Part shown: positions 7,777 to 16,139 of the stretch, piece after piece | How positions within the stretch are numbered: position 1 is the stretch's first letter | How the letters are laid out: each line of letters starts with the position of its first letter | NCBI GenBank assembly: GCA_965230065.1 | Contig: OZ245942.1 | Location: forward strand, 4,526,001 to 4,590,000 | Source: G965230065 sp965230065 | GTDB lineage: Bacteria; Bacteroidota; Bacteroidia; Cytophagales; Cyclobacteriaceae | Direction: 5' to 3' | Length of the DNA: 64,000 nucleotides | Position numbers and translations under genes: made by a program | The notes under the pieces: generated by a model | What the model was told of the DNA's origin: nothing | Seen by the model: the letters and a program-made list of their open reading frames with translations, nothing else | Databases searched by the model: none

Positions 7777-8823
7777 TTAAAGCGTAGAAACCAACTGGTT
7801 GTCCATATCATTGCCATAAGTTTCTTTATACCGCACTTTGTTTTCAATGGCTTCAATAACGAAGGTTACAAAGTCAACTTCTTCCATTTCGCCGGCTACA
7901 TTCAGCCCTCCCGGGCTAAACACATTGATTTCCATGAGTTTGTTGCCTACGATATCCAGTCCTACCATAAACAATCCATCCTGCATTAACTTGGGACGGA
8001 TAATTTCTACCAGCTTTAGGATGTCGTCATTTATTTTGGCGCGTTTGGGCATACCACCAGCATGAATGTTAGAACGCATATCGTCTTTGGCATTCACTCG
8101 TTTGAGGGCGCAATATTTACCGTTTACTTCCAGTGCCTGTCCGTTTACCACAAAGAGGCGGGTGTCTCCTTCTTTGGCTTCAGGAAGGTACTCCTGGGCT
8201 ATGATAAACCCATCTCTTGAAATAGCCTCAATCATCTGGTTCAGGTTTGCTTTGCTTTTCTTGTCAACCAGAAATACACCCTTTCCGCCAGAGCCTTGCA
8301 GGGGTTTTAGCACAATTTTCTGTTTTTGTTCCTGAAAAAACGCTTTGATTTCTTCGCTGCTCCGGGTTATGATCGTTTTGGGTCGGATTACTTCCGGAAA
8401 ATGCTGAAAATACATTTTATTAATGGCATACGACAGGCTTTTAGGGTCGTTCAGTACGATTACACCGTTTTTTAAGGCGATCTGTCCGAAAATCATGGAA
8501 GCATGGGTAGCCCAGGGGCGCTTCTCCATATCGTCTGAAGGATCGCTTCTCAGTAAAATCACGTCCAGGTCTGTGTCAGTAATCCGGATGTTGTGGTTTT
8601 CAGCATCCTGTACGGCTTTCAGGAAAGTTTCGGCCGAGCGAAAGTTTTTTCCGGGCACCTGCTTGGTAATGGCACCCATGTGGCCGTCTGAATAATAAGC
8701 CAGGTCACCCACGGCTATGTAATACACTTCATGCTCACGTTTATGGGCACAAAAAGCCAGATGGGTGGTGGAATAATTTACCTTTTCGGTTTTTATGTCG
8801 TTTACTACAAATGCGATTTTCAT
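7777..8823 (-). CDS. gshB: Glutathione synthetase-like ATP-grasp ligase
   Basis: 348 residues with the GshB fold. The N-terminal domain covers about residues 1-120 (LLRSDPSDDMEKRPWATH corresponds to the family RxDPP..., then VLNDPKSLSYAINKMYF). The ATP-grasp domain covers about 125-320 (IVLKPLQGSGGKGVFLV glycine loop, AQEYLPEAKEGDTRLFVV, and MEINVFSPGGLNVAGE for metal and phosphate binding). Family members join gamma-glutamylcysteine and glycine using ATP. No glutamate-cysteine ligase is nearby. Its ATG overlaps the stop of the DUF1704 gene by 4 bp (ATGA), so translation is coupled to the two upstream genes. The real substrate may be another peptide or amide, because several ATP-grasp ligases of this clade act outside glutathione synthesis. 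The ligase call is firm; the exact reaction is inferred. Confidence 0.82.
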   Translation of the reverse strand: MKIAFVVNDIKTEKVNYSTTHLAFCAHKREHEVYYIAVGDLAYYSDGHMGAITKQVPGKNFRSAETFLKAVQDAENHNIRITDTDLDVILLRSDPSDDMEKRPWATHASMIFGQIALKNGVIVLNDPKSLSYAINKMYFQHFPEVIRPKTIITRSSEEIKAFFQEQKQKIVLKPLQGSGGKGVFLVDKKSKANLNQMIEAISRDGFIIAQEYLPEAKEGDTRLFVVNGQALEVNGKYCALKRVNAKDDMRSNIHAGGMPKRAKINDDILKLVEIIRPKLMQDGLFMVGLDIVGNKLMEINVFSPGGLNVAGEMEEVDFVTFVIEAIENKVRYKETYGNDMDNQLVSTL

Positions 8824-10694
8824 TTTTTTGGGTTTATAAGGTCAATTAATGTTACCCCTTTTTGAATGGTAGCCAACCTTTTTTGGGCTGGAACCAGCGA
8901 TAAGTATTTCGGCAATACCCGGGGGTGTGTTAAAACCTGCCGATATAATAATTCATCAATGTATTGTATGTGTTTGAAACCTACTTTTCCTACAAATAAG
9001 GTGTTAAATGTGATGTCTTGCGATAAAAGGTCGAGCAATTTGACCAGTCCGCGCAGGTACACAATATCTTTGGTGAGCCCGCCACCTCTGAAAATCCTGG
9101 CTGTAATGTTGAAAGCAGAAGCGGTGCTGAATTCATATTCTTTATGCAGCAGGCGGAAAGTATCGACAAACCCGGCGCCTTCCGTTAGCGCCTGGGCAGC
9201 CACCACCCTGGCAGCCAGTACTCTGAGCCTTTCCAGGTTTAATCCACCCACCAGGTATTCGGCCAACACGGCCATGCCCTCCTGTAATTCTTCATAACCG
9301 GCCAAACCAACTTTCAGCAGTTGTAAAGGCTGCGCATCTCCGTTGAAATAAGTTAAGAGATGTGTGCCTATTTCGTGTTGCAACAAGGCTTCTGTCCTGT
9401 TTTCAGGAATGCGAATACTTTCGCCTATCAGCAGTCTCTCCCTGGATACCATAAGGCCTGAAATATCTTTTCTTACCTCTATTGTTGGGTTAAATTCAGA
9501 GTTTTTCTGATGCAGAAAATTAATTTCTTTGGTCGAGTGCCTGGCAAATTCATGACAATTCAGGTAGTTTTCGGTCTGCTTTCCGTTGGCAGAAACCGGG
9601 AGGGTAGTGAGTAACCCACGGGCCGTATTGCACAATTGCTGATCGGGCTTGCCATATATGCGAAGGCTGTTAAATAAAAAATTAGGCGTATTCCGGGATT
9701 CTATCATGGATATTTGTACATCCAGCTCATTCCTTTTTTCCTTTAATAAATAAGAAAGTGTCACGTCTTCTATCTGCTCTATCGGAATTTGGTACAATTC
9801 TCTTTTGAGCATATCAGGATTAGTGGCAATCAGCCGATAATTCAGGCGGGGTTTTTTCTCAAATTTATCTTTTTTAAATGTTTCGTAGGCTTTGTCCAGG
9901 TTCACTGGCGTTACTTCCAGTAGAAAATTGATAGACTCATCTATTTGCACAAGTTTTTTGTCAATATGCTGCACGGTCGGCTGTAAACCCCTTCCACCCA
10001 GCATAAGGTAATGGGTAAAATCTGAAGAGGTTTGTACCTGCGTAAACTCGAACACTGTTTTTTTAACCGTTTCTGTAAAATTCTTTTTTATTTTTTGCAA
10101 TAAAAGCGGATAACTTTTCCCGGTATGAGGATTCAGATACACAGGAGAGATTTCCAGCCCCAACACTAAAAGCCCCATTTCTTTTCCGGTTTCCAATTGT
10201 ATAAGGGGTGGCAAACCTTCAGGTCCTCTGGTTTTGGAAGGAAGGGAAATAATTTCAACAGCAGGATGAAGGTTTTTGAGCTTTTCCAGCCCTTTTTGCA
10301 ACTCCTCCACGGTAGATTTTGCCATAGTTCTCGGCCCGAAAACCCTGAAAGTTGGAGGCTCACTTGAAATATCCTTTTCAGGAGCAGGCCATATTTCCAA
10401 TAGGAAAAAAGCATCGAAAATATCCAAACGGTTTTGGGCAATAGTTTCTATCAAAGGTGCCCACAATGCTTGTAATTCCTGAGAAATAATCAGGTGTGAA
10501 GCCTGGCCTTTTACCATATAGGCGATATTCTCATCTTTTTGTCCATCTTCGTACCGGTACACGCACAAAAAGGGCAAGAGCCTGTCAACCAGCAACTTGC
10601 CTCCATCGGGTAAATTCCTGCGCAAATAAACCCCTTTGAGGAGTTTTTGGGAAATGGAGTTTAATAAGTGATCGGGTGCATACTTTTCACTCAT
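8820..10694 (-). CDS. DUF1704 (QEGLA/MATCAP-type) putative metallopeptidase
   Basis: About 624 residues from the ATG at 10694, which overlaps the upstream stop as ATGA, the same junction as at the other end; an ATG at 10715 would add seven residues. The C-terminal half holds a zinc-type motif HEIGTH (His440, Glu441, His445) and, 32 residues later, QEGMAVLAEYL, a variant of the QEGLA motif that names the family; its Glu472 is a likely third ligand. The N-terminal ~300 residues look like a separate alpha/beta region. Databases often name these proteins as flavohemoglobin-expression modulators, but the fold is related to eukaryotic tubulin carboxypeptidases of the MATCAP type. Its placement between an amidohydrolase and an ATP-grasp ligase suggests cleavage of a peptide or amide made or recycled by that operon. 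Confidence 0.82.
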   Translation of the reverse strand: MSEKYAPDHLLNSISQKLLKGVYLRRNLPDGGKLLVDRLLPFLCVYRYEDGQKDENIAYMVKGQASHLIISQELQALWAPLIETIAQNRLDIFDAFFLLEIWPAPEKDISSEPPTFRVFGPRTMAKSTVEELQKGLEKLKNLHPAVEIISLPSKTRGPEGLPPLIQLETGKEMGLLVLGLEISPVYLNPHTGKSYPLLLQKIKKNFTETVKKTVFEFTQVQTSSDFTHYLMLGGRGLQPTVQHIDKKLVQIDESINFLLEVTPVNLDKAYETFKKDKFEKKPRLNYRLIATNPDMLKRELYQIPIEQIEDVTLSYLLKEKRNELDVQISMIESRNTPNFLFNSLRIYGKPDQQLCNTARGLLTTLPVSANGKQTENYLNCHEFARHSTKEINFLHQKNSEFNPTIEVRKDISGLMVSRERLLIGESIRIPENRTEALLQHEIGTHLLTYFNGDAQPLQLLKVGLAGYEELQEGMAVLAEYLVGGLNLERLRVLAARVVAAQALTEGAGFVDTFRLLHKEYEFSTASAFNITARIFRGGGLTKDIVYLRGLVKLLDLLSQDITFNTLFVGKVGFKHIQYIDELLYRQVLTHPRVLPKYLSLVPAQKRLATIQKGVTLIDLINPKK

Positions 10695-11485
10695 ACTGTA
10701 ATGGTTAGCATACATTGTTCAGCCCGTTTGTACAAATTGTGGGTGGTAAATTGCAATGCCTGTCCTACCAGGGCCAGCTGATCGGGATCGGGTTTACCAG
10801 TACTTTCATCCATAAAAAACTTCTTGATTTCAATGGCAATAGGGCAACAGCGGTTTCCGTATTGTTCATAAACCCATTGGGTAAAATACCCTCCTTTAAA
10901 TTTAACATTTTCACGTACATCTAAAAAACGCTTGCCAATTTTAAAGCTGCGCAAATCTGTTATGAGCTGTTCTATCACAGGTGCCCAAAAATTTCGGTTC
11001 ATATTGACAGTTCCTATGTTAATATCAGGATTCAGTTGTGGCGCACCTTCTTTACCATTTCTTATACTATTATATGAGTGCAAGTCGTAAATTATACAAT
11101 ATCCAAAACGATGGATAATATCATCCAACAGCTTTTTTACCGCCATATAAAACCTGTCATATTCGGCTAGTGAAAGTATTTTTTCACCCATGGGCAGGGG
11201 GTGTTTCCATACTTTCAGCCCCCAGGCATCTTCAGGCTTTTCATAGATGGCTTTTTCGCGCGGACGGTTCAGGTCTATTTGAAACCTTGAGTGAAAACAT
11301 AAGATTTGTGTAGGGGCAATGATGGTCCAGGGGCCGGTGTACGGGTCTTCTTCATGGAACCGCTCCTGTTCACTCAAATTTATATACATATCCAACCCCG
11401 GGCGTAAAGCATGACCATGATGGATAGCCGTGGCTACCAGTGGTTGTGACGTTCCTTTATTTATAGAAAAAAATAGATTTTGCAT
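10691..11485 (-). CDS. N-formylglutamate amidohydrolase-like protein
   Basis: 264 residues, first gene of a three-gene minus-strand operon. It has family features: AIHHGHALRP near residue 22, FHSRFQIDLNRPREKAIY around 85-105, and YDLHSYN around 150. The His/Asp/Glu clusters match zinc ligands of the N-formylglutamate amidohydrolase (HutG-like) fold. No other histidine-degradation genes (hutH, hutU, hutI) are present, so a role in histidine use is unlikely. More probably it trims an N-acyl or peptide substrate connected with the DUF1704 and ATP-grasp genes that follow without gaps. Confidence 0.82.
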   Translation of the reverse strand: MQNLFFSINKGTSQPLVATAIHHGHALRPGLDMYINLSEQERFHEEDPYTGPWTIIAPTQILCFHSRFQIDLNRPREKAIYEKPEDAWGLKVWKHPLPMGEKILSLAEYDRFYMAVKKLLDDIIHRFGYCIIYDLHSYNSIRNGKEGAPQLNPDINIGTVNMNRNFWAPVIEQLITDLRSFKIGKRFLDVRENVKFKGGYFTQWVYEQYGNRCCPIAIEIKKFFMDESTGKPDPDQLALVGQALQFTTHNLYKRAEQCMLTITV

Positions 11486-11956
11486 GGCTTCAAAATTTAG
11501 GTTCTATTATCTCTGTTAGAATATTTATGCCAAATACCAGTGTACACAATAGCGCTTATTGGTTTTTATTTGATTGTATAGAGATAAATGAGGATTCTGT
11601 TGTCAACTTTGCCAAAACTGCAAAGTTGAGAACCTAGAATTGAGGATGAATTATTGGGGATTTATTTCCCAAATTGAGGCTGCTTATGCTCAGATATAGC
11701 TACTCTTAATATCGTAATTTCAGGTAGGATTGCCAATGTCCAAAATGGGTACTGATAAATTATCAAACCATAAAAAAAACAGGTAAAAGCTTCCCCATCA
11801 TGTTTCATTTTTTCCCAAATACAGATATCAGTTTTTAGGGCTACTTAATTGTAAGTAATTGAATGTCAACAACTTAATAAAGTTATTTCATGCTGGCATA
11901 GTTTTGTTAAAAGTACAGGAAACAACATTTTTTAAACCTTATAAAACTTTTTAATC
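11486..11956. other. 471-bp divergent intergenic region
   Basis: AT-rich spacer between the amidohydrolase operon (minus) and the PRC-barrel gene (plus). No convincing ORF or RNA gene was seen. It must hold promoters for both directions. A TAGTTTTG at 11899-11906 matches the Bacteroidota -7 consensus TAnnTTTG, but no TTG -33 box is at the right distance. The same stretch reads CTGGCATAGTTTTGTTAA, similar to motifs upstream of two other stress-type genes (near 17569 and 18555). Confidence 0.45.
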
Positions 11957-12325
11957 ATGAGAGACACGATAAATCATTTGGTATTATCTACTTCTTCCAT
12001 CAATGGCACTAGAGTGAAAAATGCCGCTGATGAGAAACTTGGCGAAATTAAAGATGTAATGCTTGATACGGAATCCGGGCGGGTAGCTTATGCCGTTCTT
12101 TCTGTTGACACCGGGTTTTTAAACCTGGGCAGCAAGTATTTTGCAGTTCCATGGGAAGCCCTGGAGTTTGATACTGCACAGGAAGAAGTGGTAGTTTTTA
12201 ATGTGGATAAAGATAAGCTGGAAAACTCACCAGGGTTTGATAAAGACAACTGGCCGGGTACGCCACAAACAGACTTTATCAATGAAGTGCATACTTATTA
12301 TGGGTACGACCCGTATTATGTATAA
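11957..12325 (+). CDS. PRC-barrel domain protein
   Basis: 122 residues. A single PRC-barrel covers about residues 8-85: SSINGTRVKNAADEKLGEI, then DVMLDTESGRVAYAVLSVD and YFAVPWEALEFD. PRC-barrels are small beta-barrels found in photosynthetic reaction-centre H subunits and in many stress or RNA-related proteins. This soluble stand-alone form, without a signal peptide, is common in Bacteroidota stress loci. The acidic C-terminal tail (DKDNWPGTPQTDFINE) is typical of stand-alone members. Followed by a strong terminator, so it is probably monocistronic. The specific role is unknown. Confidence 0.85.
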   Translation: MRDTINHLVLSTSSINGTRVKNAADEKLGEIKDVMLDTESGRVAYAVLSVDTGFLNLGSKYFAVPWEALEFDTAQEEVVVFNVDKDKLENSPGFDKDNWPGTPQTDFINEVHTYYGYDPYYV

Positions 12326-12346
12326 TTAAATTGTAATGCAGGGTGT

Positions 12347-12382
12347 AAAGCATTACCTTCAAAGAGGGTAATGCTTTTTTTT
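12347..12382 (+). terminator. Rho-independent terminator after the PRC-barrel gene
   Basis: Perfect 11-bp stem AAAGCATTACC / GGTAATGCTTT with a 9-nt loop, followed by an uninterrupted T run (12375-12382). It starts 22 bp after the stop codon. Confidence 0.88.
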
Positions 12383-12400
12383 ATCATTTTTTATTGGTTC

Positions 12401-12544
12401 CTATCGCCCCCGAATTAACCTGAGCAGTATGGCAATGATAGCAACTACCAGTAATATATGAATAAACCCGCCTACACTAAAGGCAAAAAAACCAAGTGCC
12501 CATCCGATAAGTAGAATAATTGCAACTAAGAATAATAAGTCCAT
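12401..12544 (-). CDS. Lmo0937-family mini membrane protein, copy 1
   Basis: 47-residue protein too short for routine ORF lists. It reads MDLLFLVAIILLIGWALGFF, then AFSVGGFIHILLVVAIIAIL and LRLIRGR. Two hydrophobic helices are joined by a GG-containing turn, with a basic C-terminus, matching the lmo0937 family of tiny bacterial membrane proteins. A paralogue lies 0.8 kb away (13303-13455); the two share ILLIGW, GGxIHILLV and RLIRG. Function is unknown; placement beside a PRC-barrel and SPW/VKOR genes suggests envelope stress. Confidence 0.8.
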   Translation of the reverse strand: MDLLFLVAIILLIGWALGFFAFSVGGFIHILLVVAIIAILLRLIRGR

Positions 12545-12974
12545 CGTAATTTTATTTTGGTGATACATTTTTCATTCTTTCATAAAGAAATTTATGCCTT
12601 TCTTTTACTTTAATTTATAAATGACTGACTGTCATAGGTTTTTAAAATAATTTTGATCATTGGTTAGAATCAGGAGAGAAATTATTGTGGAAGATATTTC
12701 CCGATTTCGGGTGAGTTTCAACGTTTTTCAGGACAGTGTTTTTCAAGACTGTAATTATTGACATTGATAAAATTAAAGTATTTTTAGGGTAATGAGTATC
12801 AGAATGTTTTTTTTGGCTTACTAATACTTATTGTTTTGACTCATGTTTTTGTAAAACTGTAAAATCACCAAACTGAGCAGGATGGATTTCCGGGCCGAAG
12901 GGCGCGTTTCTTTGGAAGAGCTTGTTTTGGATTAGGCATAATACATAATACCGGATAGAGAAACATCCTTTCAT
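12545..12974. other. 430-bp AT-rich spacer
   Basis: No supported gene. It contains the upstream region of the minus-strand mini membrane protein, including GGCATAAATTTCTTT on the minus strand, which loosely resembles the TGGCAT motif upstream of neighbouring genes. Nothing else stands out. Confidence 0.35.
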
Positions 12975-13226
12975 ATGGGGGCCTTCATTGCTTTAAGCAT
13001 TTTGAGTTTATGGCTTTTGGGAAATATTTACGGCCATTTTTTTTCATTTTACCTCTCTGCAATTCAAAACATTTATATTCATGGTGCGGCACAAGCCCCT
13101 CCCATCCCTCATATTGAGCGGTTGGCATCAGTCATTCCGCTTCGTTCAGGCGATGTGGATACCTACTATCAAAACTGGGTCGACTGCCGCAAACTGCCAT
13201 TGCGCCTTATAAGAAACGGCGGATGA
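12975..13226 (+). CDS. Small hypothetical protein or gene remnant
   Basis: 83-codon ORF with ATG. It has one hydrophobic N-terminal segment (FIALSILSLWLLGNIYGHFFS) and a polar tail (HIERLASVIPLRSGDVDTYY) that I do not recognise. Codon use in the tail is plausible for a real gene, but the ORF stands alone with no clear promoter or terminator. The following DNA in another frame (WQDLLAGAFQSFYQEKHK) also looks coding-like, which would fit a frameshifted remnant. Low confidence. Confidence 0.25.
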   Translation: MGAFIALSILSLWLLGNIYGHFFSFYLSAIQNIYIHGAAQAPPIPHIERLASVIPLRSGDVDTYYQNWVDCRKLPLRLIRNGG

Positions 13227-13302
13227 GAGTGGCAAGACCTTCTGGCCGGTGCTTTCCAAAGTTTTTACCAGGAAAAGCATAAGTGATTTTTCCCTGATAT
13301 GT

Positions 13303-13455
13303 CTAAATCCCCCTTCCCCGAATTAACCTGAAAAGTATAGCAATGACAGCAATAACCAAAAGGATGTGAATGAGGCCTCCGGCGTCAAAATAGAAAAAAC
13401 CTAGAAGCCATCCGATTAATAGAATAATTGCGATAATATAAAGTAAGCTGCTCAT
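13303..13455 (-). CDS. Lmo0937-family mini membrane protein, copy 2
   Basis: 50-residue paralogue of the 47-residue protein at 12401-12544: MSSLLYIIAIILLIGWLLGF, then FYFDAGGLIHILLVIAVIAI and LFRLIRGRGI. Two membrane helices and a basic tail. It follows the SPW protein gene on the same strand after 72 bp, so it may be the last gene of the SPW/VKOR transcript or have its own promoter. Function unknown. Confidence 0.8.
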   Translation of the reverse strand: MSSLLYIIAIILLIGWLLGFFYFDAGGLIHILLVIAVIAILFRLIRGRGI

Positions 13456-13527
13456 GGTAGGAAAGGTTTAAGGTGATTAGTAATTGATTACAATATAACT
13501 TTTGTTTCAATAAGACCAAAAGGTTAG

Positions 13528-13917
13528 TTATTCAAAGTTTGAGCTTCTCTTTTCAGCCTTCTGCATGTGCAAAGGGTTGGGTTCCCACAGGGCCGACCAC
13601 CCTCCGCCATACCGTTTTTCAATTTTACCTTTTACCAAGGATAATAAAACAACAATAATTCCCACAGCCATATCATTGACGATGGCAATGGTATTGTCAT
13701 AACCCAGCACCCAGGGAGCCAGGAGCAGCCATGCACCGAGTGGTATATTGTAGGTGCGGGTTACCCGTGTACATTCCCAAAAGGCGGTAACGGCAAAGGT
13801 GGTAATGACCGGCCCGATGATATTGTCGTTATTGGCGGCATTGGTGCTAAAATTAAAGATGCCGGGGGCAGCCATCAGCCACACTCCCAAAATTGCGTTG
13901 ATTACTTGTGCCCACAT
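13528..13917 (-). CDS. SPW-repeat membrane protein
   Basis: 129 residues with four hydrophobic helices. The SPW-type units are VINAILGVWLMAAPGIFNFS and IPLGAWLLLAPWVLGY; the family motif is normally W-x-x-x-S/A-P-W. The C-terminal 35 residues are cytoplasmic and polar. It starts 2 bp after the VKOR gene stop, so it is co-transcribed with the VKOR and SPW-VKOR-SPW genes. SPW proteins have no established function; fusion of the same domain to VKOR in the upstream gene suggests that they act as one membrane complex. Confidence 0.85.
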   Translation of the reverse strand: MWAQVINAILGVWLMAAPGIFNFSTNAANNDNIIGPVITTFAVTAFWECTRVTRTYNIPLGAWLLLAPWVLGYDNTIAIVNDMAVGIIVVLLSLVKGKIEKRYGGGWSALWEPNPLHMQKAEKRSSNFE

Positions 13918-13919
13918 AA

Positions 13920-14480
13920 TTATGCTACTTTTTCGTTTACACTTTTCAATCCCCAGAAAGCTTTCCAGGTAGAAACATCCGAGTTTTTAACCCTTCTCAT
14001 ATATTGAAGACTGGCCAGCATTTCGTCCATGGCCGGGCCTATCATTGCAATGGAAATGACGGCAGAGGCCAGGCATAAGGTACACCAGGAATCAAACAAC
14101 ACGGGTTGGAAAACAACGAGCATCACGCTTACAAACCCCAGTGGGCCTACTGCCAGCCCAAATACTACCACAATCCAGGGCATAGTGCGCCATCGCCTGA
14201 TGCCACCAATCACGCCTGTTACGGCATCTACAAAATACCCAAATGCTCCCAGTACCGCATCCGGGATGGGCAAAATATGAGATATTTTTGAGTTAAGAAT
14301 GGTAACGCTGCCATCTCCAAAAAAGGGCTCCCACACTGTTGAAATAATATCCAGTTGATAAAGCGAAAGATAGGTGGCGATAATGAAGCCAACCATCGCC
14401 AGCACCACAATGGGCAGGCGTTGCGACCAGGAGGCCGGGTTGTAGTCCCAGCCGGGAGGGATGTTTTTATCTCTTGTCAT
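13920..14480 (-). CDS. VKOR-family membrane protein lacking loop cysteines
   Basis: 186 residues, four to five membrane helices. It has the VKOR core: conserved Ser64 in VTILNS, PIPDAVLGAFGY, RRWRTMPW, and the active-site CTLC at Cys133/Cys136. VKOR enzymes oxidise DsbA-type partners and pass electrons to quinone. Classical bacterial members also need a pair of loop cysteines near the N-terminus to shuttle electrons. Here that stretch reads WEPFFGDGSVTILNS and the whole protein has only the two CxxC cysteines. Either another protein supplies the shuttle or the substrate is different. It lies 39 bp after the fusion gene and 2 bp before the SPW gene. Confidence 0.85.
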   Translation of the reverse strand: MTRDKNIPPGWDYNPASWSQRLPIVVLAMVGFIIATYLSLYQLDIISTVWEPFFGDGSVTILNSKISHILPIPDAVLGAFGYFVDAVTGVIGGIRRWRTMPWIVVVFGLAVGPLGFVSVMLVVFQPVLFDSWCTLCLASAVISIAMIGPAMDEMLASLQYMRRVKNSDVSTWKAFWGLKSVNEKVA

Positions 14481-14519
14481 GATGAACTAGCTAATAAGGT
14501 TAAATTTTATATTGTTTAA

Positions 14520-16097
14520 TTATTTTACATACTGATTCCAGGAACCGTAATACTCGTTTACTATCCCACGGGGTATGGAAAGAGCAACCACAAGCAAACC
14601 GGTAATGCTGCTGCTGGTATTCAGGGCCAGATTACTACCTGACAAAAACCAGGGAACAGTTGCCACAGCCAACCCTATCAAAATGTTGAGATAACGCCCC
14701 CTTCTGACCACTTCTCCCATGCAGATGACAGCGGTTACCACAATGAGTGCCCCGCCCAGGTGATTTACATCGGCTGCTGTGGCCTCGATGCTTACGCCAA
14801 AAGCTGCCGGGGCAAACATGAGCCAGATGCCCAAAATGGTAGAAACCACCAAAGTCCAGGGAAAGCTCATACCCCAGATAGAAGCTTTGAATACTTTTCC
14901 AGGATGTTGCGGTAACTCCATCAGTTCGGGTGAGCGTTCGTCCTGATTTTGTTCAATGGGTTCGCCTCCCTTCCAGAATACTTTCCAGAGGGAATCGCCC
15001 CTTCGTTTTCTTTGTATCATGTGCTGGGCCATGGCAATTACTTCATCAACTTCCAGGGGAATCATGGGGAGCATAATGGCAGCAGCCAGCAGGCAAAGTG
15101 TACACCAGGCACCTACTACCATCGGCTGTGATATTACCAGAAAAATATGCACGAGGCCTAGCGGAATTACCAATATGCCAAACAAAGCAACCATCCAGGG
15201 CATGGTGCGCCAGCGGGAAGGGCTACCCATCCAACCCATTAAAAACTCAAAGGTGTAGGCCAAAGCCCCCAAACCTCCGTCTGAAATGGGTAAAGAATGT
15301 GACATATCAGAGTTGAGTACCATTCGGCTGCTTTCGCTGAAAAAAGGGTCCCAGGCATGATCGATATACCCTAATTGGAATGCTCCCAAATACCGGGATA
15401 CAATCCACCCTGCAAAGCCGAGCACAATCATGATCCACCGCTGGGGCCAACTGGAAGGATTATAACTCCAGCCCGGTGGAACCTGGGATCCCATTTTCAT
15501 GTAAGTGATCATATTGGGCATGCCTGGAATGAGGATGGTAAGGGCAATCACCAATGCCCCCACCAGCGTACCATTGAGGTAAGCTGCTGCATTGGGTGCC
15601 CAAAAAAGCAAAGGAGCTGCACTGATCCACACACCAATTAAACAACAAATCCACATACTTACGGGGCGGTTGGGTGTGAGCGAACGCCATCCGAAGAAAA
15701 TGAGCAGCAACCCGCTGATGATGTCGCTCCAGGTCATAAAGCTGATGCGCTGTTGCAAGGTAAGCCATACTTCTCGTCCGCCACTTGGGTCTACCGTGCC
15801 TTTCCCATAACTGAAGGTGAGTGGGGAAAGCACCATCCAAATGCCTAAGAGTACCAGCATCCAGTACACCCACAGTGTTTGCATATGGTGCATACGCAAC
15901 ATTTGCATACGTTCATCATGGCCCATGTGTTGATGTCCGTTGTGCTGGTCTTCATGCCCGTTTCCCTCTTCCTTCTTTTTATGCTGTGCCTGCCTGATTT
16001 GCTGCTCGGCCATAGGGCGGGTTACGCCCCGCATAGCCATGCCACTATCATTGTGCTGTTTTTTGCTGTTTTCCTGGTTTTCAGAATGTTCTTTCAT
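14520..16097 (-). CDS. SPW-VKOR-SPW fusion membrane protein
   Basis: About 525 residues from the ATG at 16097; the in-frame TTG at 16103 is less likely. Residues 1-75 are hydrophilic and His/Gln/Lys-rich (EDQHNGHQHMGHDERMQMLR), a possible metal-binding or regulatory tail. Then comes an SPW domain (about 75-200), a VKOR domain (about 215-370; VLNSDMSHSLPISDGG, RWRTMPWM, and CTLC at about residues 332/335) and a second SPW domain (about 405-515). As in the next gene, the VKOR loop has no cysteines (WDPFFSESSRMVLNS). The gene is first of a run with separate VKOR and SPW genes, suggesting duplication and splitting of a modular membrane redox complex. Confidence 0.85.
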   Translation of the reverse strand: MKEHSENQENSKKQHNDSGMAMRGVTRPMAEQQIRQAQHKKKEEGNGHEDQHNGHQHMGHDERMQMLRMHHMQTLWVYWMLVLLGIWMVLSPLTFSYGKGTVDPSGGREVWLTLQQRISFMTWSDIISGLLLIFFGWRSLTPNRPVSMWICCLIGVWISAAPLLFWAPNAAAYLNGTLVGALVIALTILIPGMPNMITYMKMGSQVPPGWSYNPSSWPQRWIMIVLGFAGWIVSRYLGAFQLGYIDHAWDPFFSESSRMVLNSDMSHSLPISDGGLGALAYTFEFLMGWMGSPSRWRTMPWMVALFGILVIPLGLVHIFLVISQPMVVGAWCTLCLLAAAIMLPMIPLEVDEVIAMAQHMIQRKRRGDSLWKVFWKGGEPIEQNQDERSPELMELPQHPGKVFKASIWGMSFPWTLVVSTILGIWLMFAPAAFGVSIEATAADVNHLGGALIVVTAVICMGEVVRRGRYLNILIGLAVATVPWFLSGSNLALNTSSSITGLLVVALSIPRGIVNEYYGSWNQYVK

Positions 16098-16139
16098 ACA
16101 CAATATGTTTGCAGATTAGGTTGAGATGGATTGAAAAAA

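Noticed and set aside
11893..11912. Possible sigma-54 promoter (TGGCAT ... TTGTT)
   Set aside because: Spacing between GG and the -12 element is one base too short and -12 TGC is missing; related copies near 17569 and 18555 lack TTG entirely.
12975..13260. Named enzyme for the 83-codon ORF
   Set aside because: Several weak resemblances to membrane desaturase-type openings were considered, but no motif confirms any of them.
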